From the NCBI RefSeq assembly GCF_016802725.1, contig NC_052668.1, positions 6,988,501-7,052,500 on the forward strand: DNA of 64,000 nt. Reading direction: 5' to 3'. This document shows, piece by piece, positions 47,956 to 58,920 of the stretch; the stretch's first letter is position 1; each line of letters starts with the position of its first letter. The position numbers and the translations under genes are program-made. The stretch is from Solenopsis invicta. Lineage: Eukaryota; Arthropoda; Insecta; Hymenoptera; Formicidae. The notes under the pieces were generated by a model, which was given only the letters and a program-made list of their open reading frames with translations, did no database searches and was not told the DNA's origin.

Positions 47956-48654
47956 GATGTTGGAAATATTTAATTCATTTTTTCGAGAATGCCTAAGTTG
48001 TGCAACGAACGGCTTTACTACAATAAAGGTATGAGTGAATGCTACCCGTAAAATTTTATTAAAATCGGCGAGATCATTGTCGGATCTTCCCCTTGTGAGA
48101 GGCAAGTGGATGTCGAGCTACTGGACACGATTCGGTCGCGTTTGGAAAACAGCATAACATCAACGAGCATGTCAGATTTTTAACTTCTTCGTTTATTATT
48201 ATTGTAAATTAATTGTGTTTGTTTTAAACGAACACTATCGTTTAGAATGCGTTACTGTTGTAAATACTATAATATCGTAAATTGATTTTGTTTGATTTAA
48301 ACGAACACTAATGTTAAAATGCATTGTTAATGTAAAGCTATAATATCACACTGAAGAAGACTCTGTTGAGTTGTAACGTATGTCATCATTTTGACTAAAT
48401 GTAAAAATAGATTATAATAACACCTTAATTTTTGCTCGTCTTATTGGCCTTGTTTCATACTATTTGTTTAACTTATAACTACTTTTATACTAATTTAATT
48501 ACTATATTATATTGACTTTCTTTTAGTTGTATTCTTATTTAAACAATAACAGTTATTTTTTAGATGTTGTTCCGCATTTGTAAAAATCAGTAAAAAACAG
48601 TAATTTTATACATGTTTATGTAATATTCTTTAATTATATTTTCATCTTCTCACT
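47956..48654. other. No gene; tandem unit and retroelement-like tail
   Basis: GTAAATTGATTTTGTTTGAT with TTAAACGAACACTA recurs twice about 85 bases apart (48204-48350), followed by ACACTGAAGAAGACTCTGTT and GAGTTGTAACGTATG, a Penelope-like tail motif. Confidence 0.45.
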
Positions 48655-48945
48655 TCACGTATATTGACCTGATTTATCAGTGATATACATGTACACAAAG
48701 TGTTCATAGATCATCACTAGGAATCAGTTCGCAGAAGTCACAGAAGTCAAGCAATTAACGTTTGGTGCGATTACGACTTGGTTGAATAACCGTTTCAAAA
48801 TTTTCAAAAAAAATCTGTGTTAGAAAAATTTTTTTTATTGCAAAAATGTTTTTTGAAATGTTATAAAAATATTGCTTTGGTCATTAGAATTACGTGATCT
48901 AATGATATAATATTAACATGGATATTTTAAAGAAATTTTCTTATA
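48655..48945 (+). mobile_element. 5S-rRNA-derived SINE, copy C (diverged)
   Basis: TATTGACCTGATTTATCAGT head, then GGAATCAGTTCGCAGAAGTC..GAAGTCAAGCAATTAACG and GACTTGGTTGAATAACCG, clearly related to A and B but older; the tail diverges after ATTATAATGATATAA-like sequence. Confidence 0.65.
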
Positions 48946-50728
48946 TGTTGAATAGATGTTAAATCAATATTGAATAAATGTTAAATTGCAATGTCTGTAA
49001 GATATTGATTCAAGAGACATTAGATGTTACTGCAATGTTTCCTCAATAATAAATCAATAATTAGCAATGTTGCTGCAACATTCGCAATCTTGCGATTCAA
49101 TGTTGCTAAGATGTTGATTCAATATTAGTATGCAATACTTTGCATATTGATAGCAATTCTGAGATTAATTGCTTATGTAAAAAGTCCAAAATCATGATCA
49201 GAATCATTGTCCAGAATCTTGACATTCTCCGAACCAAAATCATGGTTACAGTTAATCCTAGGAATGTCGTAAGATGCGATTTTCCGAAATCTCGTCTTGT
49301 CGTGTCTTGCGGCATTTCTAGGATTTTCTGAAATCTTGTCTAGTCTTGAAAAAAAACTCGACATGTATACTCTTGTCTTGATCTTGAACCCAAAGATCTT
49401 GTTTTATCTCAAAAATTTCGACATGTATTATGTTAACAGTAAATTTGGCGACAACGTTTTCGTTAATTAGATATGCATTTAAATATTATTACAATATTAT
49501 TTATTTGTTACTATTTAATTAAGAAATATATATGCGTAGTTTGATTATTATAAAAATTATGCAAATATTTGTAAGTTTTTTTAAAGGACTTTGAGGCACT
49601 CCACAGTAATAGCACTTTTCGTCTCTTGCTAGAGACGATCAAAAATTTTTAAAAATTGTGATTGCGCAGTCAAATCATTGATAATGCTGGTTGCGATTGT
49701 TTGTTTTCCAGTTTCATGTTCTCGAAGTATTTCATTTTCTATGGTGTCAAACTGCTACAGACTGCACGCGTAAACGTTGGCAATTAGTATTTAGCAGACT
49801 GCGGGATTAAAACAATTTTTGAAAATTTTGAAATTTTTAATAATGAATATAATAAGTAAATTTATTATAGAGTCACAACAAATATTCAACGAATTAAACC
49901 AAATATTTGGTAATTATTCGATATTCTTTTTCTTTTCTTTCGATATTCTTCTTTTTTATTTTCTTTTTTCTCAATATTCTTTGATATTCACATGTTCTTG
50001 TCCAGAATTAGGAAGTAACACGTTACTCGTAACGTTATTACCATTATAATTACTTTTTTAGTAACAAATGAGTAACGGCGTTACATTTCATAATTCGTAA
50101 TGATAACGAGTTACATTTTGTCGGTAATAGTAATGATTTGAATAATTATTTTCATCGTTACTTTATCGAGATACTGTATTAAGGCCTTAAAGATATACTC
50201 TTAATGATTAAATGGAACATTCTTTTAAAAATTAATAAATGTTTTTGATAAAGTTTGATAAGAAAAATACTGTTCTAAGTGACAATTTATCTGGTTATCA
50301 ATAAACTTGTGTACTATTTTATAGTTTATTTAAACAAACCTTAGCTTTTGTACTGTGCATTGTTTTCTTAAATATGAAATGCTGTCCCTATGTACTGCAA
50401 TTATTGTAATTTACTTAATTAAATTTATTTCTTTTCATCAAACTTGTTATTCGTTTTTCTTTTGTATTAATAAAATATTATTTTAACAGATAATATTGAC
50501 TACATTTTTCGTGGAAGTGATATCCCTAAGGTGTATTTCTACACATTATAATGATTTTAAAAATAACGCAGATATGTGACTGCATGATATTATGCTTTTT
50601 GTAAAAAATATGACATACAAGTTACACAATGTTTGATTTATTTGAGCAGTGTTAAAGATGATATTTCCAAAAATTATCTGTAAATGTAATATATTGGATA
50701 CAAATGCGTGTGCGTGTGCGTGTGCGTG
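48946..50728. other. No gene seen
   Basis: Degenerate AATGTTGC/AACATT repeats at 48950-49140, a TCTTGTC/CTTGATC-rich patch at 49200-49400 (weakly echoed at 58190-58310), and AT-rich sequence. Confidence 0.4.
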
Positions 50729-50730
50729 TA
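50705..50730. repeat. (GTGTGC)n tract
   Basis: Short hexamer array ending at the TA that bounds the next palindrome. Confidence 0.85.
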
Positions 50731-50812
50731 CAGTCGCTTTCATTATAGTTGCGACACTTTTTTTTAGATCCATTTCTCAACGCGCAACTATAACGAGAGA
50801 TGAGAACGACTG
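50731..50812. mobile_element. 82-bp hairpin, left edge
   Basis: CAGTCGCTTTCATTATAGTT, then GCG, pairs with CGCAACTATAACGAGAGATG, then AGAACGACTG. Outer flank TA; inner flank CA. Confidence 0.8.
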
Positions 50813-50974
50813 CAATTGTGGAGGTTAGCGCGAAATGTCAAACGTTGATATACAAGGTGTCACAAAGAACATTTGGGCACCTTGGAGGAAATATAAGATA
50901 AGTATACTCGCAAATATTTTTCAAATAGAGTTTATAAAAAAATATTCGCACATTTTTCGTATAGGATTGGCTTT

Positions 50975-51185
50975 GGTCTAATTGAGCTTTATATATTCGT
51001 CATTACAGCAACGATGAGCTGAGATGCTTAGATGTAGTTAAATAAATTATAACTACAATAAATATAAAAAATTAAAATTTTAAATATTTGTTACAGTTAT
51101 AATTATAATTTATTTAACTACATCTAAGCATCTCAGATCATCGTTGTTGTAACAACGAATTTATAAAGCTCAATTAGACCAAAGT
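50975..51185. mobile_element. MITE nested in the left arm (mirrored at 55745-55965)
   Basis: TTTGGTCTAATTGAGCTTTA..GATGCTTAGATGTAGTTAAA pairs with its complement ending ..CTCAATTAGACCAAA. The same palindrome is present in the right arm, so it inserted before the large inversion. Confidence 0.75.
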
Positions 51186-51231
51186 CGATACGGAAAATGT
51201 GTTATTTATTAATTAAAGCTAACTTTTTCTT

Positions 51232-51790
51232 ATTTTTAGAAGAAGTAGAAGACACAAGGATGATATTGAAAGAAAGGTAAATAAGATTTTAGTTTAATTA
51301 CGTAAGACGTAAGAAAAATTTTGTAATAAATATATAATTTATTATTTGCATAGGTATCACTTTAATTCTGGTCCATTGATGCAACAAGCACGCAACATTT
51401 TGAAACAGATGGATGGTAAAGTGACGAAGAATGAATTTGATATTCAAATTCTTGATTTATTGGCGAGTTCTTGGCCAGACAGATCACCAGTTGAGAAAAG
51501 CTGGAACTATTGAAGGTAATATTATTTTAAAGTATGCGGCTCTTAATATTTTATTATAATATTTATCTATTGCATTATTTCTTAAAAGGATATGAAGACT
51601 GGTTAGAAGAAAGGAAAGCTACCTTACTCACGAAAATGTCTTTGGAAGAAGGGAAGCCAGATCCTGTCACATAAAGGATAAAATATTCGTTGCACCACCG
51701 AACTTATGACAAGTGATTTATTTATTCCAATTATGTTTGCACCCATTGCTTGTGCGACAGCATTGAAAATATTACATTCTCCATGGAGGT
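51232..51790 (+). pseudogene. Exon-like pieces of an unidentified gene, left arm
   Basis: Three pieces with splice-like borders: after TTTTAG (51240), EDTRMILKER, then GTAAAT; after CATAG (51353), YHFNSGPLMQQARNILKQMD..EFDIQILDLLASSWPD; after AAAG (about 51590), YEDWLEERKATLLTKMSLEE. A further open piece lies at 51700-51790. They sit upstream of the HUWE1 exons on the same strand but are not part of the HECT domain as I know it. The mirror copies lie at about 55200-55705. Unrecognised. Confidence 0.45.
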
Positions 51791-51819
51791 AAAAAATGAT
51801 TATTTCAGTGTAATCTTTA

Positions 51820-51826
<7 letters not shown>

Positions 51827-51871
<45 letters not shown>
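51827..51871. repeat. (TA)n followed by a T tract
   Basis: TA run in a captured intron; its mirror position in the right arm carries a secondary inverted duplication. Confidence 0.9.
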
Positions 51872-51886
<15 letters not shown>

Positions 51887-51914
51887 CCTAACTTAATACA
51901 TGCGTTGTTTCTAG

Positions 51915-52802
51915 GTGAATTAATTTGGCGTCAACAATGTACGAGATTTAATACCAAATGGACGTAATACAGTTATTGTTACGGAAAAGACCAAACTTGA
52001 ATATATTAGGCTCATGTGTCAAATGAAAATGACTGGAGCAATTTATAAGCAGTAAGTAAATTTTCCAAAATTAAGTAGAAAGATATTGTTTGCTTTAACT
52101 ATTTGTTTAATTACGTTTTCACATTCTACTTTATTTTTATATTTTAAATCTTTCTAACTACAGGTCTATTCTTGGAAGGATTTTATGATATTATGCTTAA
52201 ACGACCAATTTTCATATTTAATGAACAAGAACTTGAACTATTGATCAGTGGCTTGCCTACTGTAAATATCTTAAAGGAGGATCTTAAAGCAAATATTGAG
52301 TATCATAAATACACTGCTACGTTTTTATAGGTACGTTTTGATATTTTGTATTAGCTCTAGTTTGAAAGTCTTGAATTATACCATCTTTTTTCCACTCACA
52401 GATTCAATGGTTCTGGTGCATTGCGAGGTTTTAATCAAGCGGATTGTTCGAAGTTCTTACAATTCATCACTGGTACATCTAAAGTGCCGTTACAAGGTTT
52501 CGCTGCGTTAGAAGGCATGAACGGCATACAAAAGTTCCAAATTCACATAGAAGACAAGTTGACAGACAGGCTTTCATTTGCACATATTTGGTAAATATAT
52601 GAAAAAAGAAATTGTTTTAATACCTTGTCATATGTGTGTATAAGTTAAAATTAAATTGATATAAAATTACAAGACTAAAATTGTATTTTTTAATTGCAGT
52701 TTCAATCAACTGGATTTGCCAGTGTACGAGACGTATGATAAACTCTGAACAAATCTACTCAAGGCGACTTACGAATGCACCAAAGAATTTGGATTTGCAT
52801 AA
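51915..52802 (+). pseudogene. HUWE1: HUWE1 HECT-domain 3' exons, left arm
   Basis: Four exons: 51915-52051 (VRDLIPNGRNTVIV; LEYIRLMCQMKMTGAIYK), 52164-52330 (FLEGFYDIMLKRPIFIFNEQ; ELELLISGLPTVNI; IEYHKYTA), 52402-52590 (FLQFITGTSKVPLQGFAALE; GMNGIQKFQIH), 52700-52802 (FNQLDLPVYETYDKL; KATYECTKEFGFA, stop). This is the C-terminal lobe of the HECT ubiquitin ligase HUWE1. Introns keep GTACGT, GTAAAT and AG borders. TSKVPLQGFAALEG is intact, but the HTCFNQ junction, whose Cys accepts ubiquitin, reads HIW/FNQ: the Cys is missing. Stops and small indels (e.g. TGA after YDKL) confirm a pseudogene. Confidence 0.85.
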
Positions 52803-53259
52803 GCTTACCAGAATTTGCTCCTGTACAATTTCGATTTCATGCGTTCAATCGATGATATTCTAGATACCAAACTTATGGTTGGATCTTTACAGCCAGTGGT
52901 AACATTCCGGACGTGCAATGGCCTATTGCTTGCAAAATTTTTAACGTACTTACAAAAATAGTTATACGCAATGCTATATGTAAAACTATCTTGTGAACGT
53001 AGCGAATCACAGTGCTCTAATTGCTATAATATGTATTATTACACTTATACGACTTTATAAATACGAAATACATATTTTCATTTTATCATACACATTAACT
53101 CTCATGTAACTAATGGACAATAATTTATTCGTTAATATATACGCTAATAAATACGCTGATTTTAAAATGCAGTATATTACATTTCTTTTCATCGTTTTTA
53201 TTTCTTACAATAAATTAATTAACTAAATAGGTAGAAAATGATAATCTTTTTTTAAAGAT

Positions 53260-53453
53260 TTATAGATTAAATAGATATTAATAATCTATTTAGTAATAAT
53301 ACTAACATTAATCCATTGATGTGTTATTGAAGTAATTAACGTCTATTTAATTATAAGCTCTATTTTGATAAATTAAAAAAAAATTATAAAATATACATTG
53401 AATTATACATGCATTTGAATTTTTTGACAGTTACATTTTTATAAATAAAGAAT
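53260..53453. other. Unique spacer at the palindrome centre
   Basis: AT-rich, unpaired between the arms; it would be the hairpin loop if transcribed. Confidence 0.7.
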
Positions 53454-53489
53454 AAATCTTTAAAAAAAGATTATCATTTTCTACCTATT

Positions 53490-53625
53490 AATTCATCATA
53501 CATGATTCATAAATAGGAACCATGTAATTTAATATTTGTGTTTGCAGGATCTTGCTTCTCTTCTTCCAAAGTCACTTTGATGCACAAGGTAGCTCCGATT
53601 TCTTTTAAAGATAAGATTCATATAC
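53490..53625 (-). other. Segment present only in the right arm; diverged exon copy
   Basis: Absent from the mirror position in the left arm. The minus strand reads GATLCIKVTLEEEKQDPAN, a diverged relative of the ATLLTKMSLEEGKPDPVT piece of the unidentified gene, bordered by TTTGCAG-like text. So a third, different copy of that exon is here. Confidence 0.5.
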
Positions 53626-54056
53626 ATAACTGTAATAGTTAATTAATTTATTGTAAGAAATAAAAAGGATGAAAAGAAATGTAATATACTGCATTTTAAA
53701 ATCAGCGTATTTATTAGCGTATATATTAACGAATAAATTATTGTCCATTAATTACATGAGAGTTAATGTGTATGATAAAATGAAAATATATATTTCGTAT
53801 TTATAAAGTCGTATAAGTGTAATAATACATATTATAGCAATTAGAGCACTGTGATTCGCTACGTTCACAAGATAGTTTTACATATAGCATTGCGTATAAC
53901 AATTTTGTAAGTACGTTAAAAATTTTGCAAGCAATAGGCCATTGCACGTCCGGAATGTTATCACTGGCTGTAAAGATCCAACCATAAGTTTGGTCTCTAG
54001 AATATCATCGATTGAACGCATGAAATCGAAATTGTACAGGAGCAAATTCTGGTAAG

Positions 54057-54942
54057 CTTATGCAAATCCAAATTCTTTGGTGCATTCGTAAGTCGCCTTG
54101 AGTAGATTTGTTCAGAGTTTATCATACGTGTCGTACATTGGCAAATCCAGTTGAAACTGCAATTAAAAAATACAATTTTAGTCTTGTAATTTTATATCAA
54201 TTTAATTTTAACTTATACACACATATGACAAGGTATTAAAACAATTTCTTTTTTCATTTATTAACCAAATATGTGCAAATAAAAGCCTGTCTGTCAACTT
54301 GTCTTCTCTGTGAATTTGGAACTTTTGTCTTCCGTTCATGCCTTCTAACGCAGCAAAACTTTGTAACGGCACTTTAGATGTACCAGTGATGAATTGTAAG
54401 AACTTCGAACAATCCGCTTGATTAAAACCTCGCAATGCACCAGAACCATTAAATCTGTGAGTGGAAAAAAGATGGTATAATTCAAGTCTTTCAAACTTGA
54501 GCTAATACAAAATATCAAAATGTACCTATACAGACGTAGCAGTGTATTTATGATACTCAATATTTGCTTTAAAATCCTCCTTTAAGATATTTACAGTAAG
54601 CAAGCCACCGATCAATAGTTCAAGTTCTTGTTCATTAAATATGAAAATTGGTCGTTTAAGCATAATATCATAAAATCCTTCCAAGAATAGACCTGTAGTT
54701 AGGAAGATTTAAAATATAAAAATAACGTAGAACGTGAAAACGTAATTAAACAAATAGTTAAAACAAACAATATCTTTCTACTTAATTTTGGAAAATTTAC
54801 TTACTGCTTACAAATTGCTCCAGTCATTTTCATTTGACACATGAGCCTAATATATTCGAGTTTGGTCTTTTCCATAACAATAACTGTATTACGTCCATTT
54901 GGTATTAAATTTCGCACATTGTTGACGCCAAATTAATTCACC
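54057..54942 (-). pseudogene. HUWE1: HUWE1 HECT-domain 3' exons, right arm (inverted)
   Basis: Mirror image of the left-arm exons on the minus strand in the same order: exon with YIRLMCQMKMTGAI near 54830, EGFYDIMLKRPIFIFNEQEL near 54660, GTSKVPLQSFAALEGMNGRQ near 54345, and the terminal exon near 54160-54060. Independent small differences from the left arm (LQS for LQG, GRQ for GIQ; intronic changes) show the duplication is not brand new. Confidence 0.85.
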
Positions 54943-55100
54943 TAGAAACAACGCATGTATTAAGTTAGAAAAAAATATATATATTTTTTTTTTTTTTCTA
55001 ACTTAATACATGCGTTGTTTTTAGGTGAATTAATTTGGCGTCAACAATGTGCGAGATTTAATACCAAATGGACGTAATACAGTTATTGTTATGGAAAAAA
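54885..55100. repeat. Secondary inverted duplication inside the right arm
   Basis: The first HUWE1 exon here and its upstream intron are themselves duplicated head to head around a TA/T tract (centre about 54980): TTAGGTGAATTAATTTGGCG at 55023 mirrors the minus-strand copy at about 54942. The left arm has no such duplication, so a second, smaller fold-back event struck the right arm. Confidence 0.75.
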
Positions 55101-56127
55101 TTTATATATACATATATAAAGCTAAAGATTACACTGAAATAGTCATTTTTTACCTCCATGGAGAATGTAATATTTTCAATGCTGTCGCACAAGCAATGGG
55201 TGCAAACATAATTGGAATAAATAAATCACTTGTCATAAGTTCGGTGGTGCAACGAATATTTTATCCTCTATGTGACAGGATCTGGCTTCCCTTCTTCCAA
55301 AAACATTTTCATGAGTAAGGTAGCTTTCCCTTCTTCTGATAAACCAGTCTTCATATCCTTTTAAGAAATAATGCAATAGATAAATATTGTAATAAAATAT
55401 AAAGAGCCGCATACTTTAAAATAATATACCTTCAATAGTTCCAGCTTTTCTCAACTGGTGGTCTGGCCAAGAACTCGCCAATAAATCAAGAATTTGAATA
55501 TCAAATTCATTCTTCATCACTTTACCATCCATCTGTTTCAAAATGTTATGTGCTTGTTGCATCAATGGACCAGAATTAAAGTGATACCTATGCAAATAAT
55601 AAATTGTATATTTATTACAAAATTTTTCTTACGTCTTACGTAATTAAACTAAAATCTTATTTACCTTTCTTTCAGTATCATCCTTGTGTCTTCTACTCCT
55701 TCTAAAAATAAGAAAAAGTTAGCTTTAATTAATAAATAACACATTTTCCGTATCGACTTTGGTCTAATTGAGCTTTATAAATTCGTTGTTACAACAACGA
55801 TGATCTGAGATGCTTAGATGTAGTTAAATAAATTATAATTATAACTGTAACAAATATTTAAAATTTTCATTTTTTATATTTGTTGTAGTTATAATTTATT
55901 TAACTACATCTAAGCATCTCAGCTCATCGTTGCTGTAATGACGAATATATAAAGCTCAATTAGACCAAAACCGATCAAATACGGAAAATGTGCGAATATT
56001 TTTTTAAAAATCTATTTGAAAAATATTTGTGAGTATACTTATCTTATATTTCCTCCAAGGTACCCAAATTTTATTTGCGACACCTTGTATACCAACGTTT
56101 GACATTTCGCGCTAACCTCCGCAACTA

Positions 56128-56209
56128 CAGTCGTTCTCATCTCTTGTTATAGTTGCGCGTTCAGAAATGCATCCAAAAAAAAGTGTCGCAACTATAATGA
56201 AAACGACTG
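56128..56209. mobile_element. 82-bp hairpin, right edge
   Basis: Same hairpin as at 50731-50812; TA on both sides (56126-56127 and 56210-56211), as expected of a MITE in its own right. Confidence 0.8.
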
Positions 56210-56211
56210 TA

Positions 56212-57218
56212 CAGTGCGCGTCAATAATTCGTTGGGTCATAGTAAGTAGCTTGACTTACCGACACTGAGTTGATAACGATAAACGCCCGTGCGCGCGCGT
56301 TTATTCGAAAGGGACATGAATAATAACTATTTGGCACAAAGAATATACGTTATTAATTCTCTTAGTTATCCTCTTCTTTCTTCTTAGTCTAATTTAGGTT
56401 AAATATTTTTATTATTTATGTTAAAACGTCTACATGTTAAGCTGCATAATAAAATAAATAGTAAAATTAAAATTCAACACACGACTTTGATACTTTGTTT
56501 TTAATTTTAAATATGAATTTATTTAGTTTAATGTAATTATGTTTTTTTCTATTGCGTATAAAAAATAAATGTATTCATATAATTACATACGCAAAATTGT
56601 TAACGCCGAAATGCACGTAGAATAATCTCCGTTACGTTATGTTTACACCGCTTATAGATCTATCCGTATAAATTTGATTCAGTATTATGTTATTTTTGCA
56701 CAAACGGAGATATACATAACAACAAAGATAAACGTGTATAAAGAAGTGGAAAAGGTAAAAGAATAAGTCATTTATTAAAATTAAAAATATATTGGTTCTT
56801 TAATTTTTTTTTTAATTAAATTTTGCATTCTTAACGAATGTTGCACCGTTAAATAATTTGAAGGTTCTGAAAAGAACCGTTTGAAATAATACTGGCACCA
56901 GCTAATAGTCGGTCCAGTATCCTTCCCGTGCAACCATTTGCTGCAATCGCCTCTCTACTGAATCGTTTAAATGTGCAAAATATTGAGGTTTATGCCTCAG
57001 ATTTTCCCACGAGTTCTTGGCATGTGCAACCAGTTGTTCTCTAGTTCTCTTATGTCTCATGGATAACTAAGAGAATCAGTAACGTATATTCTTCGTGCCA
57101 AATATTTATTATTCATGTCCCTTCCAGATAAACGCTCGCGCGCGGGCGTTTATCGTTATCGACTCAGTGTCGGTAAGTCAAGCTACCTACTATGACCCAG
57201 CGAATTATTGACGCTCAC
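56212..57218 (-). mobile_element. Internally deleted Tc1/mariner-type element, ~170-bp inverted ends
   Basis: CAGTGCGCGTCAATAATTCG, then TTGGGTCATAGTAAGTAGCT, is mirrored at 57050-57218 (right end lacking the first two bases). Flanked by TA at 56210-56211 and 57219-57220. The left TA is shared with the HUWE1 palindrome, so the two elements abut with no spacer. Keeps only the end of a transposase gene. Confidence 0.8.
56902..57060 (-). pseudogene. C-terminal remnant of a Tc1/mariner-group transposase
   Basis: 52 codons ending at a stop: TREQLVAHAKNSWENL and LNDSVERRLQQMVAREGYWT, close in form to the C-terminal helix of Tc1-group transposases (SMPRRLQAVI..GGHTRY). No catalytic residues remain. 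Confidence 0.65.
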
Positions 57219-57220
57219 TA

Positions 57221-58920
57221 CGTGTGCGTGTACGTGTGCATATGCGTGTGACGTTTGCAGGTATAAAATATTAACTTGAAATTGTTCGTTTGTTTAAGAT
57301 ATTTTAAACCTTATCCCTTTATTATTAGAAAGAATTCTGGGATATTATTTACATTTATCAAGAAACATATTTATCATAAAATGTGAGCCGACAGTGTATT
57401 GAGTAAACCAAACAATTTATTTCATAAAAAAGAAATAGCAGACATTTCGACCCATGAGTCCTCTTCAATACAACTGAAATTTTACAAGACTATTCATAAT
57501 TCAAATATTTGACAAAATAGATGAAACAAAACAGTCAGAGAACGCTCGAAACTCAGACAGCTTGTAAACAGCCGCAAGTATTTATATTTACCGCCAAAAT
57601 ATTTATACAACATTTTATTAATGTAAGAAGAAATAATAAAAATAGTAACAATTTGTTAATTTATTAACGGTAACGGTAACGAGTTACTTTTCAAAGAAAA
57701 GAACGATAACAATGACAAATTATTTTTATAAAGTAACATTACCAATCATGTTTTTATCTGTGTCAAATATTTACTGAATGTTTATTTGATTTATGAATAT
57801 TCGGTATTCGTGAAGTGCCGAATATTACTATTTATTGCATCTCTATTTTCTATTTTTACTTCTAAATTTATTGTTATTGTTATTTTGTTTTTTAAGAACA
57901 TTGCCAAATAGCAGAATGCCGAATAATTGCCAAATAATCGCTACAACTCTTATTTATTATTTAAAACTTGAAAATTTTTAACTTGCTCAATCGTAAACTG
58001 TTGGAATAATAACATTTTAACTTATAAATTTTTCTAAAAAGTCTAATTTCTAAAAAATCATTTTATGAAAATATTCTAATGTATACTTATCAGTTTTTGA
58101 TTTTATCAAAATTAAAATCTATTATCTTCTATCATTTTCATAATTTCTATCAGTTCAGAAATACTTTATAAAAAAATAGAACAATTTCTATACTTCTTTG
58201 AGATTCGAGGTTTTCAAGAATCTCGAATGCAGAATTTCGTCTTGAAACCTAACACAAAAGTTCTTAAATTTGTCTTGAATTCGAGACGAGACAAGACGAT
58301 GATTCTCAAAATCTTAAATCTTAATGACATCTCCAATTAATCCTGTGTTAATTCCGTAATGAACATAAAAAATGTGAAACTTTTCAATTTATTGTCTGAT
58401 TACGGTGTTCGGAAATTCATGTTTTTAATTTTCTACCAGTTTATTTTACGTAAGAAGCATCGCAGTTCTGACATATAATTTTAGAAACTAGATTTTTCTT
58501 TTAGAAATTAAGGGGGGAATGTATTTATATACTTTAATAAATCTATCTCAACTTGTTTATACTATAAAACACTAATTTTACATTAATGTTATTTCAGATT
58601 AATTTGAAATAATATCGGGAAAAATTTTAAAAACGTCTCAAAAATATCTTTCATGTTTTATGTTGTAAATGATTAAAAGATATCTAGATGATATTTTTAA
58701 GACGTTTTATGTTTCAATTTGAACATGATAGTATCTGGAAAAGAGAGAAAATATAAAAAAAAAACTTTATACTCCAGAAGAAATACCGAAAATTAACTAA
58801 GAAAGATTCATGAAAGTTAAAATGTAGAAAATCGGCTTCAAGAATTATCTAACCAATACTAAATTATCTTTTTAAAAAAAGATGAAAGGCGTCTATGTGT
58901 GTGCATGCGCATAAAAATCT
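57221..58920. other. No gene; retroelement-like tail motif
   Basis: A GTGTGC-type tract at 57225-57250, ACATTTCGACCCATGAGTCC then TCTTCAATA at 57446-57472 (Penelope-like tail motif), otherwise AT-rich. Confidence 0.4.

Larger units (their letters stand above)
50731..56209. mobile_element. 5.5-kb palindrome carrying HUWE1 3' exons, TA-flanked
   Basis: Left arm 50731-53259 and right arm about 53454-56209 are inverted copies around a unique spacer of about 195 bp. The outer edges are two copies of one 82-bp hairpin (50731-50812 and 56128-56209) starting CAGTCG, and TA lies just outside both (50729-50730 and 56210-56211), as for Tc1/mariner-type ends. Inside are a nested MITE, intron-bearing HUWE1 3' exons and exon-like pieces of another sequence. 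No transposase. It could be a gene-capturing non-autonomous transposon, or an inverted duplication bounded by MITEs. Confidence 0.75.
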
